Position numbers and translations under genes: made by a program. Of a stretch of DNA of 64,000 bases, positions 50,615 to 60,051 are shown piece by piece. Below the pieces are notes generated by a model. That model made no database searches. It saw only the letters and a program-made list of their open reading frames with translations, and was not told the DNA's origin. How positions within the stretch are numbered: position 1 is the first letter of the stretch; every line of letters starts with the position of its first letter. This DNA is from an uncultured Anaerofilum sp. (GTDB lineage: Bacteria; Bacillota; Clostridia; Oscillospirales; Ruminococcaceae). Location: positions 1-64,000 of the forward strand of contig CALWZC010000005.1 of NCBI GenBank assembly GCA_944385935.1, read 5' to 3'.

Positions 50615-51988
50615 ATGAAGAAAGTAATTGCCCTGGGCTTGTCTGCTGTCATGGCTGCTAGTCTGGCAGCCTGTGGTGGTGCAACTTCCAGCAGCGGCTC
50701 CACAAGCACATCCTCTGGCTCCACAAGCACATCTGGTTCTGATAGCACTGCTGGCGGTGACTACGCTGGCCAAACCCTGAAGGTTGCTGCCATCGAAACT
50801 GCTTATGGCACTGCTATGTGGGAGAAGGTTGCTGATGCTTTTGAAGCTAAGACTGGCGCAACTGTAGAGCTGACCATGGATAAGAACTTGGAGGACGTTA
50901 TCGACCCCCAAATGAAGGGCGGCGAGTTCTACGATGTAGTTCACCTGGCAACTGGTCGTGAGAGAGCTTTGCCTGAGACCATGTTGAAAGAAAATGCTTT
51001 GGTAGATTTGACCGACGTTTTGGATATGAAGGTTCTGGGTGAGGATGTAACCGTAGGTGAGAAAATCATTCCCGGTTTCACTGGCAACCTGACCACCAAC
51101 CCCTACAACGATGACCGTGTTTACATGATGCCCATGTTCTACGGTCCCTGTGGATTGTTCTACAACAAAGCAAACTTCACCGAGGGCGGTGGCACTCTGA
51201 CCCTGCCCACCACTTGGGATGAGTTCTTTGCTTTGGCTGACCAGACTGACATTCCTCTGTTCACCTATCCTACCGCTGGTTATTTGGATGCTTTCATCTA
51301 TGCTATGATACCCGAAGTTGGCGGTCAAGAGTTCTTCAACAAGGCTTTGCAGTATGACGAGGCTACTTGGGCAAGCGAAGAGATGGGCAAAATGTATGAG
51401 GTTCTGGGCAAACTGGCTGAGAACACCGAGAAGTCCACTACCGCTAACGGCAACAACGATAACTTCCAGAAGAACCAGCAGTTGGTTCTGGACAACAAGG
51501 CTCTGTTTATGCCCAATGGTAACTGGGTAATCGGCGAGATGGCTGATGCTCCTCGTGCAGAAGGATTTGACTGGGGCTTCATGGCTCTGCCTGCTATGGA
51601 AAAAGATGGCGACCGCTACAGCTACACCTTCTTTGAGCAGTGCTGGGTTCCTGCTGGTTCCTCCAACCAAGAGTTGGCAAAAGTGTTCATCAGCTACCTG
51701 TACAGCGACGAAGCTGCCGAGATTTTTGCTGAAGAGGGCGGCGCAGTTCAGCCCATTGCTGGTATGACTGACAAGCTGGACGCTGAGCAAGCTGTTTACT
51801 ACAGCGTATACGACAATGGTGCAAAGGCTGCTATCGGTACCTTTGCTTCCACCAAGCCTGTTGAGGGTATGAACTTCAAGCAGATTTTCTGCTTCACCAT
51901 GGATAGTGTTGTAAACGGCACCAAGACTGTTGACCAGTGGTGGTCTGAGATGCAAGAGGCCTGCAAGACCATGGCTGGTGCTATGTAA
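50615..51988 (+). CDS. Sugar ABC transporter substrate-binding lipoprotein
   Basis: 457 residues. Lipoprotein signal with lipobox SLAAC (cysteine ~20), then a Gly/Ser/Thr linker (~22-48) and a family 1 solute-binding domain (LKVAAIETAYGTAMWEKVADAF...TGATVELTMD). It would catch an oligosaccharide and deliver it to the two following permeases. Codon use differs from its neighbours (CTG, ACC, TTC, GCT preferred), typical of a very highly expressed gene. AAGGAGG precedes the ATG. The ATPase subunit is not encoded here, as usual for CUT1 systems that share MsmK/MsiK. Confidence 0.92.
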   Translation: MKKVIALGLSAVMAASLAACGGATSSSGSTSTSSGSTSTSGSDSTAGGDYAGQTLKVAAIETAYGTAMWEKVADAFEAKTGATVELTMDKNLEDVIDPQMKGGEFYDVVHLATGRERALPETMLKENALVDLTDVLDMKVLGEDVTVGEKIIPGFTGNLTTNPYNDDRVYMMPMFYGPCGLFYNKANFTEGGGTLTLPTTWDEFFALADQTDIPLFTYPTAGYLDAFIYAMIPEVGGQEFFNKALQYDEATWASEEMGKMYEVLGKLAENTEKSTTANGNNDNFQKNQQLVLDNKALFMPNGNWVIGEMADAPRAEGFDWGFMALPAMEKDGDRYSYTFFEQCWVPAGSSNQELAKVFISYLYSDEAAEIFAEEGGAVQPIAGMTDKLDAEQAVYYSVYDNGAKAAIGTFASTKPVEGMNFKQIFCFTMDSVVNGTKTVDQWWSEMQEACKTMAGAM

Positions 51989-52021
51989 TTAAAACATCTG
52001 CGCATCTTTGAATGGATACTC

Positions 52022-52041
52022 CGGGGTGTCGCGATGCCCCG
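52022..52041 (+). other. Small hairpin after the binding-protein gene
   Basis: CGGGGTGT and its complement around a four-base loop (CGCG), 33 bases after the stop; likely part of 3' end protection of the binding-protein message. Confidence 0.45.
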
Positions 52042-52105
52042 AAAGCAATAAACAATCACTGTAATAGGGTATTGTTGTGCTTGTTGCGTAGGTAACCAAA
52101 ATGCT

Positions 52106-52143
52106 AAGCGGCGAGCAAAGGATGTTCCTTTTGCTCGCCGCTT
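52106..52143 (+). terminator. Strong intercistronic hairpin (attenuator/processing site)
   Basis: AAGCGGCGAGCAAA-GGA pairs with TCC-TTTTGCTCGCCGCTT around TGT: ~17 bp. Only a broken T tract follows (CTCTT). It should cut readthrough or stabilise the upstream message, so the binding protein exceeds the permeases. Confidence 0.75.
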
Positions 52144-52177
52144 CTCTTATGAAATTCTGTGGAATGGAGATGACACA

Positions 52178-53068
52178 ATGCAGAAAAATAAAGCACGTAG
52201 CCGTTTTATTGTGGCCTGTGTTGCGCCAGCAACAATTCTGGCATTCATTTTTCTTGTGATTCCCACTTTTAATGTATTTCGTATGTCCTTGCTTCGTTGG
52301 GGCGGTTATTCCCCAAAGCAAGAGTTTGTAGGTCTGAGCAACTTTGCTACTTTGCTAAAGGATGAAAACTTCTTCCGCGCATGTCGCAACAGCATTTTGT
52401 TAATTGTAGTTGTAACTGCAATTACAATTTGTCTTTCTTTGTTCTTTGCAGCTATTTTGACCCGTGAAAAATTAAAAGGTCAAAACTTCTTCCGTATTAT
52501 TTTCTACATTCCAAACATTCTCTCTATTGTTGTTATCAGTGCTATTTTTAGTGCTATTTATGATGCAAACAATGGTTTGTTGAATAGCATACTGAATCTG
52601 TTACATATTACAAAAGAGCCAGTGTATTGGATGGGTGACCAAAAGCTGGTTATCTACAGCTTGGCATTTGCTATGGTATGGCAGGCAATCGGTTACTACA
52701 TGGTTATGTACATGGCAAGTATGTCTGCTATTTCTGAGAGCCTGTATGAGAGTGCTAATTTGGAGGGTGCATCTCGCACTACTCAATTCTTTAGCATTAC
52801 CTTGCCCCTGATTTGGACAAATATTCGTACTACTCTTACTTTCTTCATTATTTCCAACATCAACATGAGCTTCCTGTTTGTAAAAGCAATGACCAATGGT
52901 GGCCCAGACGGTGCAACAGAGGTATTCCTGAGCTACATGTACAAACAGGCTTACACCAACTCTACATATGGTTACGGTATGGCTATTGGCGTGGTGGTAT
53001 TTACATTCTCCTTTGCTTTGGCAGCAATTGTCAATAAGGTTACCAAGCGCGAGCCTCTGGAACTGTAA
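52178..53068 (+). CDS. Sugar ABC transporter permease, MalF-like
   Basis: 296 residues, six membrane segments, with the EAA-type loop near the C-terminal third (YESANLEGASRTTQFFSITLPLI) that contacts the ATPase. CUT1 family. It forms the channel with the next gene product. GGAG lies ten bases before the ATG. Confidence 0.92.
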   Translation: MQKNKARSRFIVACVAPATILAFIFLVIPTFNVFRMSLLRWGGYSPKQEFVGLSNFATLLKDENFFRACRNSILLIVVVTAITICLSLFFAAILTREKLKGQNFFRIIFYIPNILSIVVISAIFSAIYDANNGLLNSILNLLHITKEPVYWMGDQKLVIYSLAFAMVWQAIGYYMVMYMASMSAISESLYESANLEGASRTTQFFSITLPLIWTNIRTTLTFFIISNINMSFLFVKAMTNGGPDGATEVFLSYMYKQAYTNSTYGYGMAIGVVVFTFSFALAAIVNKVTKREPLEL

Positions 53069-53089
53069 GTGAAAGGAAGGGTGCAGAGA

Positions 53090-53986
53090 ATGAATCAAAG
53101 GGAAACAGCAGTTGGCCAAAAAAAGGGTGGCTTGACTCATATTGTTATTTATGTGTTGCTGGCACTGTTGGCCATTTCGATTATTGTGCCGGTTGCTTGG
53201 GTATTCATGGCATCTGTAAAACAAAACAAAGAGTTTTATGGAAATCCATTTACCCTGCCTGAAGGATTGTATTTCCAAAACTTTGTGGATGCTTGGACAA
53301 AGGCACGCATGGGAGACTATTTCATGACTTCTGTCATGATTACCGCAATGGCATTGATTATTTTGCTGGTTGTTGCACTTCCTGCTTCTTATGTTCTAAG
53401 CCGGTATACCTTTATTGGTCGCAAAATTATCAATGGCGGCTTTATGGCAGGTTTGTTTATTAACGTAAACTACATTGTAGTTCCTATCTTCTTGATGTTT
53501 GTTTCTGGTGACCGTCTGCTAAACAAGTGGTTTGGTGTTAGCTTCTTCCTAAACAACCCATTTGTTGTAGCTGTGGTACTGGCCTCCACCACCTTGCCAT
53601 TTACAATTTATTTGTTAAGCAGCTACTTGGCAACCTTGCCTAAGGATTACGAAGAAGCAGCTTATGTAGATGGTGCAGGCTATTTCACCACTATGATACG
53701 CATTATTCTCCCCATGGCAAAGCCCAGTATTATCACTGTTATTTTGTTCGAGTTCCTGGCATACTGGAACGAGTACATCATCTCCATGACCATGTTGACT
53801 GACCCCACTGGTGCTCGTACTTTGCCTGTAGGCTTGCTGAACTTGATGAAAGCACAGAACGCAAAGGCAGAGTATGGCCAGATGTATGCTGGTTTGGTGC
53901 TGGTTATGGTACCTACACTGATTTTGTACATCTGCGTACAGAAGAAGCTGACAGAGGGTATGACTGTTGGCGGTCTGAAAGGTTAA
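53090..53986 (+). CDS. Sugar ABC transporter permease, MalG-like
   Basis: 298 residues from the ATG at 53090, placed by AGGAAGGG about 9 bases upstream; a GTG at 53069 directly after the previous stop is less likely. Six membrane segments and an EAA loop (YEEAAYVDGAGYFTTMIRIILPMAKP). Partner of the preceding permease; spacing of 21 bases. Confidence 0.9.
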   Translation: MNQRETAVGQKKGGLTHIVIYVLLALLAISIIVPVAWVFMASVKQNKEFYGNPFTLPEGLYFQNFVDAWTKARMGDYFMTSVMITAMALIILLVVALPASYVLSRYTFIGRKIINGGFMAGLFINVNYIVVPIFLMFVSGDRLLNKWFGVSFFLNNPFVVAVVLASTTLPFTIYLLSSYLATLPKDYEEAAYVDGAGYFTTMIRIILPMAKPSIITVILFEFLAYWNEYIISMTMLTDPTGARTLPVGLLNLMKAQNAKAEYGQMYAGLVLVMVPTLILYICVQKKLTEGMTVGGLKG

Positions 53987-54002
53987 TAAGGAGGCCCACA
54001 GG

Positions 54003-54206
54003 ATGGATGAGTATACTCGCAAAAAGGTAAAGGTTTTATTGGGAGTTGTTGCGACTCTGGTATGTTTGGCGTTGGTTATCATTGGTCACAGTATGGGATT
54101 TATGTCAAGCATGACACAGGGTATCATTGGTTTGGGTGTGCAACTGATTGGTTTGGCTGGAATTTTGTTCCTGCTGTACTTGTACAATAAACCATATACC
54201 AAATAA
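54003..54206 (+). CDS. Small two-segment membrane protein (DUF6903-like)
   Basis: 67 residues with two membrane segments (~11-29 and ~38-60) and a basic, tyrosine-rich tail. GGAGG lies 8 bases before the ATG and 16 bases separate it from the permease. It resembles the small proteins (DUF6903, as I recall) that end some Clostridial sugar ABC operons. It may steady the transporter; function is not known. Confidence 0.7.
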   Translation: MDEYTRKKVKVLLGVVATLVCLALVIIGHSMGFMSSMTQGIIGLGVQLIGLAGILFLLYLYNKPYTK

Positions 54207-54316
54207 AAGTATATCAAACAACATTTTTATATAGGAAGCACCAAACCTCTTGGCTGGGCGTTTGCGAACCTCAGGCAGTTGTATCTGGGCTGCCTTGTAA
54301 AATTGTGCCGGTTTGT

Positions 54317-54357
54317 AAAAACACCCGAGGGGGGTTCCTCCCCTTGGGTGTTTTTGT
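54317..54357 (+). terminator. Terminator of the sugar ABC operon
   Basis: AACACCC-GA-GGGG pairs with CCCC-TT-GGGTGTT, followed by TTTTT. The sulfatase gene begins only 30 bases later, so it depends on readthrough or on an unseen promoter. Confidence 0.85.
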
Positions 54358-54386
54358 ATTTGAATGTTTGTAAAAAGGAGTAGAAA

Positions 54387-55847
54387 ATGGAACAGACAAA
54401 AAAAACACGCCCCAACATTGTTTTGATTATGACAGATGAAATGCGTGGGGATTGCATGGGCATTGCAGGGCACCCCGACGTAAAAACCCCTTATATCGAT
54501 AGTTTGGCAGCAAAGGGTGTATATTACCCTAATGCATATTCCTCTTGCCCCACCTGTGTACCAGCACGTGCAATTTTGCACACTGGTCTTTCCCAGAGGC
54601 ATACTGGTCGTGTAGGATACCAAGATGGAGTAGATTGGAATTATGGTTGTACAATGGCAGGGGAGTTGGCAAAAGCGGGCTATTATACCCAATGTGTAGG
54701 AAAAATGCACGTTCATCCTTTGCGGAACTACACTGGATTCCACAATGTAGAATTGCATGATGGGTATTTGCATGAGTACCGCCGCCCAACTACCCCCAGC
54801 TATGAAAACCAACTGGTAGCAGATGACTATTTCCATTGGTTGCGGAATGAATTGGGAACAAAGGCAGATGTTACAGATACTGGCATGGATTGCAACGGCT
54901 GGACAGCCCGCCCTTGGCCCTACGAGGAAAAGTACCATCCTACCAATTGGGTAGCTCAGCAAAGCCTTGATTTTCTCCGCCGCAGAGACCCACGGCAACC
55001 CTTTTTCTTGATGGCTAGTTTTGTACGTCCCCATGCCCCTTATGATGCACCATCCTGCTATTTTGATATGTACAACAATAAAGACCTACGCCCACCGGTA
55101 AAAGGGGATTGGAATGATGTTGAATTTTTGAAAAAGAATGGCAGAATTTTCAATAATATCACTGGCCCCATCGACCCTGAGCTGATTCGAGAACAAATGA
55201 TAGGCTATTATGCTTGTATCACCCATGTAGACCATCAGATTGGAAGAATTTTGATGGCACTCATTGAGCAAAATCTCATGGACAACACCATTATTTTGTT
55301 CACTTCTGACCACGGAGAAATGTTGTCTGACCACTGTTTCAACAGAAAGTCTGTACCCTATCAGGGAAGCATCAATATTCCTATGATTGTAAGTGGCCCA
55401 CAAAATTTGTTGGGGCGCAACTGGGGCGAAACCGATGACACTTTAGTGGAATTGCGTGATGTTATGCCCACTTTGTTGGATATTGCTGGCGCAAAAATTC
55501 CTGATACTTTGGATGGACAAAGTATTCTTCATGGACATAATCGTGAATGGCTCCATGGCGAGCATGCCTATGGGCAAAAATCCCACCAGTTTATTGTGAC
55601 AAAAACAGACAAATATATCTGGTTTAGCCAAACAGGGGAGGAGCAATATTTCGACCTTGTAAAAGACCCACAAGAAACACACAACGCCATTGCCGAGCCA
55701 CAATATGCCGGACGGATTGCAGAGTTGCGCCAGCATTTGGTGGATACCCTTGCCGGTTGTGAGGAAGGATACTCTGATGGAGAAAAATTGATTGTAGGTT
55801 GCACTCCTCACGATTACCTATCCAACGCAACCTTGCCAAATTGTTAA
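54387..55847 (+). CDS. Sulfatase (S1 family, Cys-type)
   Basis: 486 residues. The sulfatase signature C57-V-P-A-R61 places the cysteine that an anaerobic sulfatase-maturing enzyme converts to formylglycine. Metal ligands are visible as D17 (IMTDE) and the TSDHGE motif (~310). No signal peptide, so it works in the cytoplasm on imported sulfated sugars or small oligosaccharides. AAGGAG precedes the ATG. It follows the sugar transporter and precedes the beta-helix proteins, which points to a sulfated glycan such as mucin O-glycan or a glycosaminoglycan. The maturase is not in the window. Confidence 0.92.
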   Translation: MEQTKKTRPNIVLIMTDEMRGDCMGIAGHPDVKTPYIDSLAAKGVYYPNAYSSCPTCVPARAILHTGLSQRHTGRVGYQDGVDWNYGCTMAGELAKAGYYTQCVGKMHVHPLRNYTGFHNVELHDGYLHEYRRPTTPSYENQLVADDYFHWLRNELGTKADVTDTGMDCNGWTARPWPYEEKYHPTNWVAQQSLDFLRRRDPRQPFFLMASFVRPHAPYDAPSCYFDMYNNKDLRPPVKGDWNDVEFLKKNGRIFNNITGPIDPELIREQMIGYYACITHVDHQIGRILMALIEQNLMDNTIILFTSDHGEMLSDHCFNRKSVPYQGSINIPMIVSGPQNLLGRNWGETDDTLVELRDVMPTLLDIAGAKIPDTLDGQSILHGHNREWLHGEHAYGQKSHQFIVTKTDKYIWFSQTGEEQYFDLVKDPQETHNAIAEPQYAGRIAELRQHLVDTLAGCEEGYSDGEKLIVGCTPHDYLSNATLPNC

Positions 55848-56178
55848 AATAACTAAAAAAGATATAAAGGTATGTCTAAAAAGCAAAGGTTTTTTGTTTT
55901 TTGGATGTACCTTTTATTTTCACAAGAAATTGAAACAAGTACTAAAATTGATAAAAAATGTATGTCATATTTAACAAAAAAACACTAGTAAATATATGTA
56001 AAATTATTGCAAAAGAAAAAAGAAAACAATATTTATAAAAAATACACCAAGAAAAGAACTGCGAAACTATAGAAATATTGTTACAATGAAACAAGAAGTT
56101 GTGAAAATATAAAGTATATTTTGTGTGATAGAATAAAAAATTCTGGCGTTATTAAACTGCATAGGAAGGAAACAGCCC
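55848..56178. other. Intergenic region with terminator and AT-rich leader
   Basis: 331 bases. 55866-55915 holds an imperfect long hairpin (AAAGGTA-TGTC against GGA-TGTACCTTT) with T-rich end, the probable sulfatase terminator. The rest is poly-A-rich and should contain the foldase promoter, though no clear boxes stand out. Confidence 0.5.
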
Positions 56179-57282
56179 ATGAAAAAACAAAAGCAAACAA
56201 CTACAGTAAAAAGTTTTTCTTTCCGTAAAAAACTAGCAATAGGTTTAGCATCAGGTATTTTGATAATAGCCTTCTTGCTTGGTATTGCTATTTTTTTACA
56301 ACAAAAAACAAACATTGATATAGCTTTAGATGGAGAGAAAATTTCTTCGGATTTATTTGATAAGATTATGCAGCAACAGGTTTCGGATGTTGTTTTTGAG
56401 TTTAATAAAATGGGGTTAAGCACTGCAGGGCCAGAATATTGGACAACAGAGGTGGAAGGGAAAACACCAGCAGACTCTTTGGCAGAATCTACATTGCAAA
56501 GATTGATGAGCCTAAAAGCAATGTACGATATGGCAGAAGATACAGGAACCTCTATGGAAAATGGAATCAATGGGATAGAAAAACGCTTGCAAACAGAAAA
56601 CCAATCTCGGAAGGACAAAAGAGCCCAAGGACAGCCGGTTTTTGGTCTTTCAGAATTTGGCTTTGATACATATTTAGAGTACGAATTGGACTGGATGGAA
56701 AAGCAATATTGCTCTAATCCACAAAACCCGGGAATGGAAATCATCCAACAAGACCGTGAAAAATATTACACAGAAAATTATGAAACCCGTTTTAAGCAGA
56801 ATGATGGAATCTCTCTTAGTTATCTGTTTATCAATACCAATGAGATGGAGGCTGAACAAGCCCAAAAGCTGAAACAACAAGTCCAGGAGTTGGAAAACAA
56901 GATTGGGGCAGAGGTTTTGTTGAAAGATGAAATTGAACAATATCCTGATTTGTTGGAATATTTTCAACATTTGGATTTAGAGCCAGCAGAGGTTTCTGCC
57001 TATGTGAGAAGTATTGGCGATGTATTGGACTATGCCTTTGATTTGGAGCCAGGGCAGAATACATCTGTTATTGAAGAAAATGGGGTGCTATACCTTATTC
57101 AGTGCACAAATCGGACATACAACAACTATTTGACATTGGATGAAGTATCAGACAGTATCAATAAAACCTTGCGAGAGGAAAAATATTACCAGATGGTGCA
57201 AGAGAATGCAAGTAAAATTCAGTTTTCTGGTGACAAGCAAAAAGTGCTTGATTATGTAACCTATAAGATGACACAAAAGTAA
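56179..57282 (+). CDS. Membrane-anchored SurA/PpiC-like foldase
   Basis: 367 residues. One N-terminal membrane segment (~20-42), then a SurA_N-like helical region (~50-150) and a degenerate parvulin-like part (~205-330; AFDLEPGQNTSVIEENGVLYLIQCTNR resembles the end of a rotamase domain). AGGAAGGAAA precedes the ATG. Bacillota PrsA-type foldases help secreted proteins fold outside the membrane; here no lipobox is present and the protein is directly anchored. Placed just before two large secreted beta-helix proteins, it is probably their dedicated folding helper. Confidence 0.7.
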   Translation: MKKQKQTTTVKSFSFRKKLAIGLASGILIIAFLLGIAIFLQQKTNIDIALDGEKISSDLFDKIMQQQVSDVVFEFNKMGLSTAGPEYWTTEVEGKTPADSLAESTLQRLMSLKAMYDMAEDTGTSMENGINGIEKRLQTENQSRKDKRAQGQPVFGLSEFGFDTYLEYELDWMEKQYCSNPQNPGMEIIQQDREKYYTENYETRFKQNDGISLSYLFINTNEMEAEQAQKLKQQVQELENKIGAEVLLKDEIEQYPDLLEYFQHLDLEPAEVSAYVRSIGDVLDYAFDLEPGQNTSVIEENGVLYLIQCTNRTYNNYLTLDEVSDSINKTLREEKYYQMVQENASKIQFSGDKQKVLDYVTYKMTQK

Positions 57283-57372
57283 AAGGAGGCTGAGAAAAAT
57301 GACAAAGAAATAAACCACCATAGATGTGTGGCTATTGCTTAACATGAGCAACGAAATGGAGGAATTATAGGA

Positions 57373-59912
57373 ATGATAAATAAACTTGTATCAGCCCTTA
57401 TAGTTGCATCAATGGGGATTGGAACCCTTACCAATGGAATTCCAGCCGTGGCCTATGCAGCCGAAGGGGACACTGCTAGTGTAGGTACTACATACTATTT
57501 TAGCAGTACAAAAGGGGATAATAGCAATGATGGAACATCCCAAAATACTCCATGGGAAACCTTGGATAAACTAAAAACCGTAAAATTACAGCCGGGAGAC
57601 CAAATTTTGCTAGAAAATGGCTCTGTATTTGATGGCACAATTCATCTTGTGGATGTTCATGGTACAGCAGAAGCTCCTATTAAAGTTTCTAACTATGGAA
57701 GTAGCGATGCAAATCGCCCTATTATCAATGGCAATGGCCAAGGTTTGTGGTACCAGAGTTATAATGGTAGTATGGATAATGCAAATCATAGAAGCAAGGG
57801 ATATGTTTCTTCTACGGTTTTGCTATATGATGTAGATTTTGTAGAAGTTTCCAATTTGGAAATTACCAATGATGTAGACGATTTCCAATTCTATGGAAAT
57901 AATATTAACAAAACAGATGGTAGAATTGACCGCACAGGTGTTGCTGGTATGGCAAAAAATGATGGTACTATGCAACATGTTTACCTTGATAATTTGTATA
58001 TACATGATGTGGCGGGCAATTTGGAAGATAAGCATATGAATAATGGTGGAATTCAAATGAATGTTACTCCACCAGATGATCCCGCTACTGGTATTGCAAG
58101 ATATGATGATATACATATTACAAATTGCTATGTGGATAATGTATCTCGTGCAGGTATTGTAGTGGGATATACCTATCAGAATGCAGCATTTAACGGACAA
58201 CAAATAAGTGATGAAGTGATGAAACTGTAAAGCAAAAGGGCCATACAAATATTTTGATTGAAGGCAACTATGTCAAAAATGCAGGCAATGATGCAATCTG
58301 TGTAATGTACGCATATCAACCCCTAGTACAATACAACATTTCTGATGGTGCAGGTCAAGACTTGGATGATAACTATGAAGGGTATTGGCAAAGTTTTTGT
58401 GCTGCAATTTGGCCATGGAAAACAAAACAGGCCGTATTTCAGTACAACGAGGCCTTTGACACAGTAGGGCCGGGAAATGGAGATGGACAGGCTTGGGATA
58501 TTGACTGGTCTGATTCTACTGTTTATCAGTATAACTACAGCCATGGAAATGGTGGTGGTGCTATGCTGGTTTGTTTAGAGCAAGCATACAACGGGTACTT
58601 CCGCTATAACATCAGTCAAAATGATTTAAAATCCTTTGTGACATTGCAGGGAAATCCCAATGCCCATTTTTACAATAATGTATTTTATGTAGATGGTGAC
58701 CTTCAGACTGCCGTACATCACCCAGAAGCTGGCAAACGAAGTGGTTCCGCAGAATTTAAAAACAACATCTTTTATAATGCAAGTAGCCAAAAGTGGCTAG
58801 TAGGTGACCACGAAGCACAACAAACTTGGCGGCCGGCTGGTGAACAACAAGTATTTGATTCCAATCTGTATTTTGGATATGATGGCACTGGTCAAGGATT
58901 AGATACTACAGGGGATGCTCATAAAGTTACACAAGACCCTAAACTGGTAAATCCGGGCTCTGCACCGGAGGCACTGTTGCAGAATATGGCTACTCACTTT
59001 GAGGGAGAAGGCGCAATAGAACAATACTTTGGTGGTTATAAATTGCAGGATGGTTCTCCTGCCATCAATGCAGGTGTGCCAGTATACGTTCCCGAGTTTT
59101 TGTATAACTTCCAAGGTGTTGGGGGCAAGGATGCAGTAAAAGTAACCGACTTTTTCGGTAATCCCATTGGAGACCAACCGGATATTGGTGTATTTGAGAG
59201 CAATACCCCAGAGGACGAAGTAAATCTAAATGTAACCTCTGGCACCTATATGGTGGAAACCGATACAATTCGTGAAATTCCAGCAGATACCACAGTGGAA
59301 ACCTTCCTTGCCAACATTCGATACAGCAGCAAGGCACAGGTAAAGGTAATGCGGGCAGAGCAAGAAATTTCGGGACAAGAATTGCTCAAGGAGGGCGATA
59401 TACTGCGTGTATCCAAGATTGGTGAGGAACAGACAATGAAGGATTACACATTGTATATGGCTCCTATCCTATATGACCGTACTGGATGGACAGTAGCAGC
59501 AGGAACTTCCCAACAAGGACAAGGCCCAGAATTAGCAATGGATGGAAATCCAGATACCTTGTGGCATTCTAGCTGGGATGGCTGTACCACTGAAGAAATG
59601 TGGTTTACAATGGATATGAAACAAGAACAATCTGTTTCCCTTTTGAAGTATGTTCCTCGTAGCAAGCAGAAAAATGGCCTAATTTTACAGTACGAAATAT
59701 ATTACAGCACTGCTGAAACCCCCACAGAAGGGGATTGGGTAAAAGCAACAGAGGGAACTTGGCCAGAGGACAATACAGAAAAGATGGCTACATTTGCTCC
59801 TGTAAATGCTCGGCATATCAAATTGGTAGCATTGCAAACTGGCACACAGGAACCCCCTAAACAGTTTGTTTCGGCAGCAGAAATTTATCTTGGAAGTATG
59901 CCTCAAGCATAA
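57373..59912 (+). pseudogene. Secreted beta-helix carbohydrate-active protein, split by an 8-bp duplication
   Basis: Two open halves, 57373-58230 (285 codons) and a second frame open to 59912. Signal peptide (~1-30), a parallel beta-helix (TYYFSSTKGDNSNDG start, DKHMNNGGI, GIARYDDI, WPWK, YNYSH, FRYNISQND), a small C-terminal beta domain and a discoidin-like domain. The frame breaks at 58208-58223, where GTGATGAA is repeated twice. Removing one copy gives ...QISDETVKQKGHTN..., which aligns without a gap to the paralogue downstream (ISDEDIAKYGATN), and one ~844-residue protein. The change looks recent, since the rest of the gene is intact. A revertible slippage switch or a lost function are both possible. 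Confidence 0.88.
58208..58223 (+). repeat. 8-bp tandem duplication causing a frameshift
   Basis: GTGATGAA twice, head to tail, with no spacer. The extra eight bases shift the reading frame and create a TAA at 58228. Confidence 0.95.
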
Positions 59913-60051
59913 TTGGAAAAAAGCAATACAGTTCTGGGAACATCTAGTACAGATAGAAATAATATGCAATGATATCTAAACAAAGAAAGCTAAGACTTTG
60001 CATGACTATTGTACAGAAATTTCCATTGCTTTAAGGAGGAAGATTTTATCC

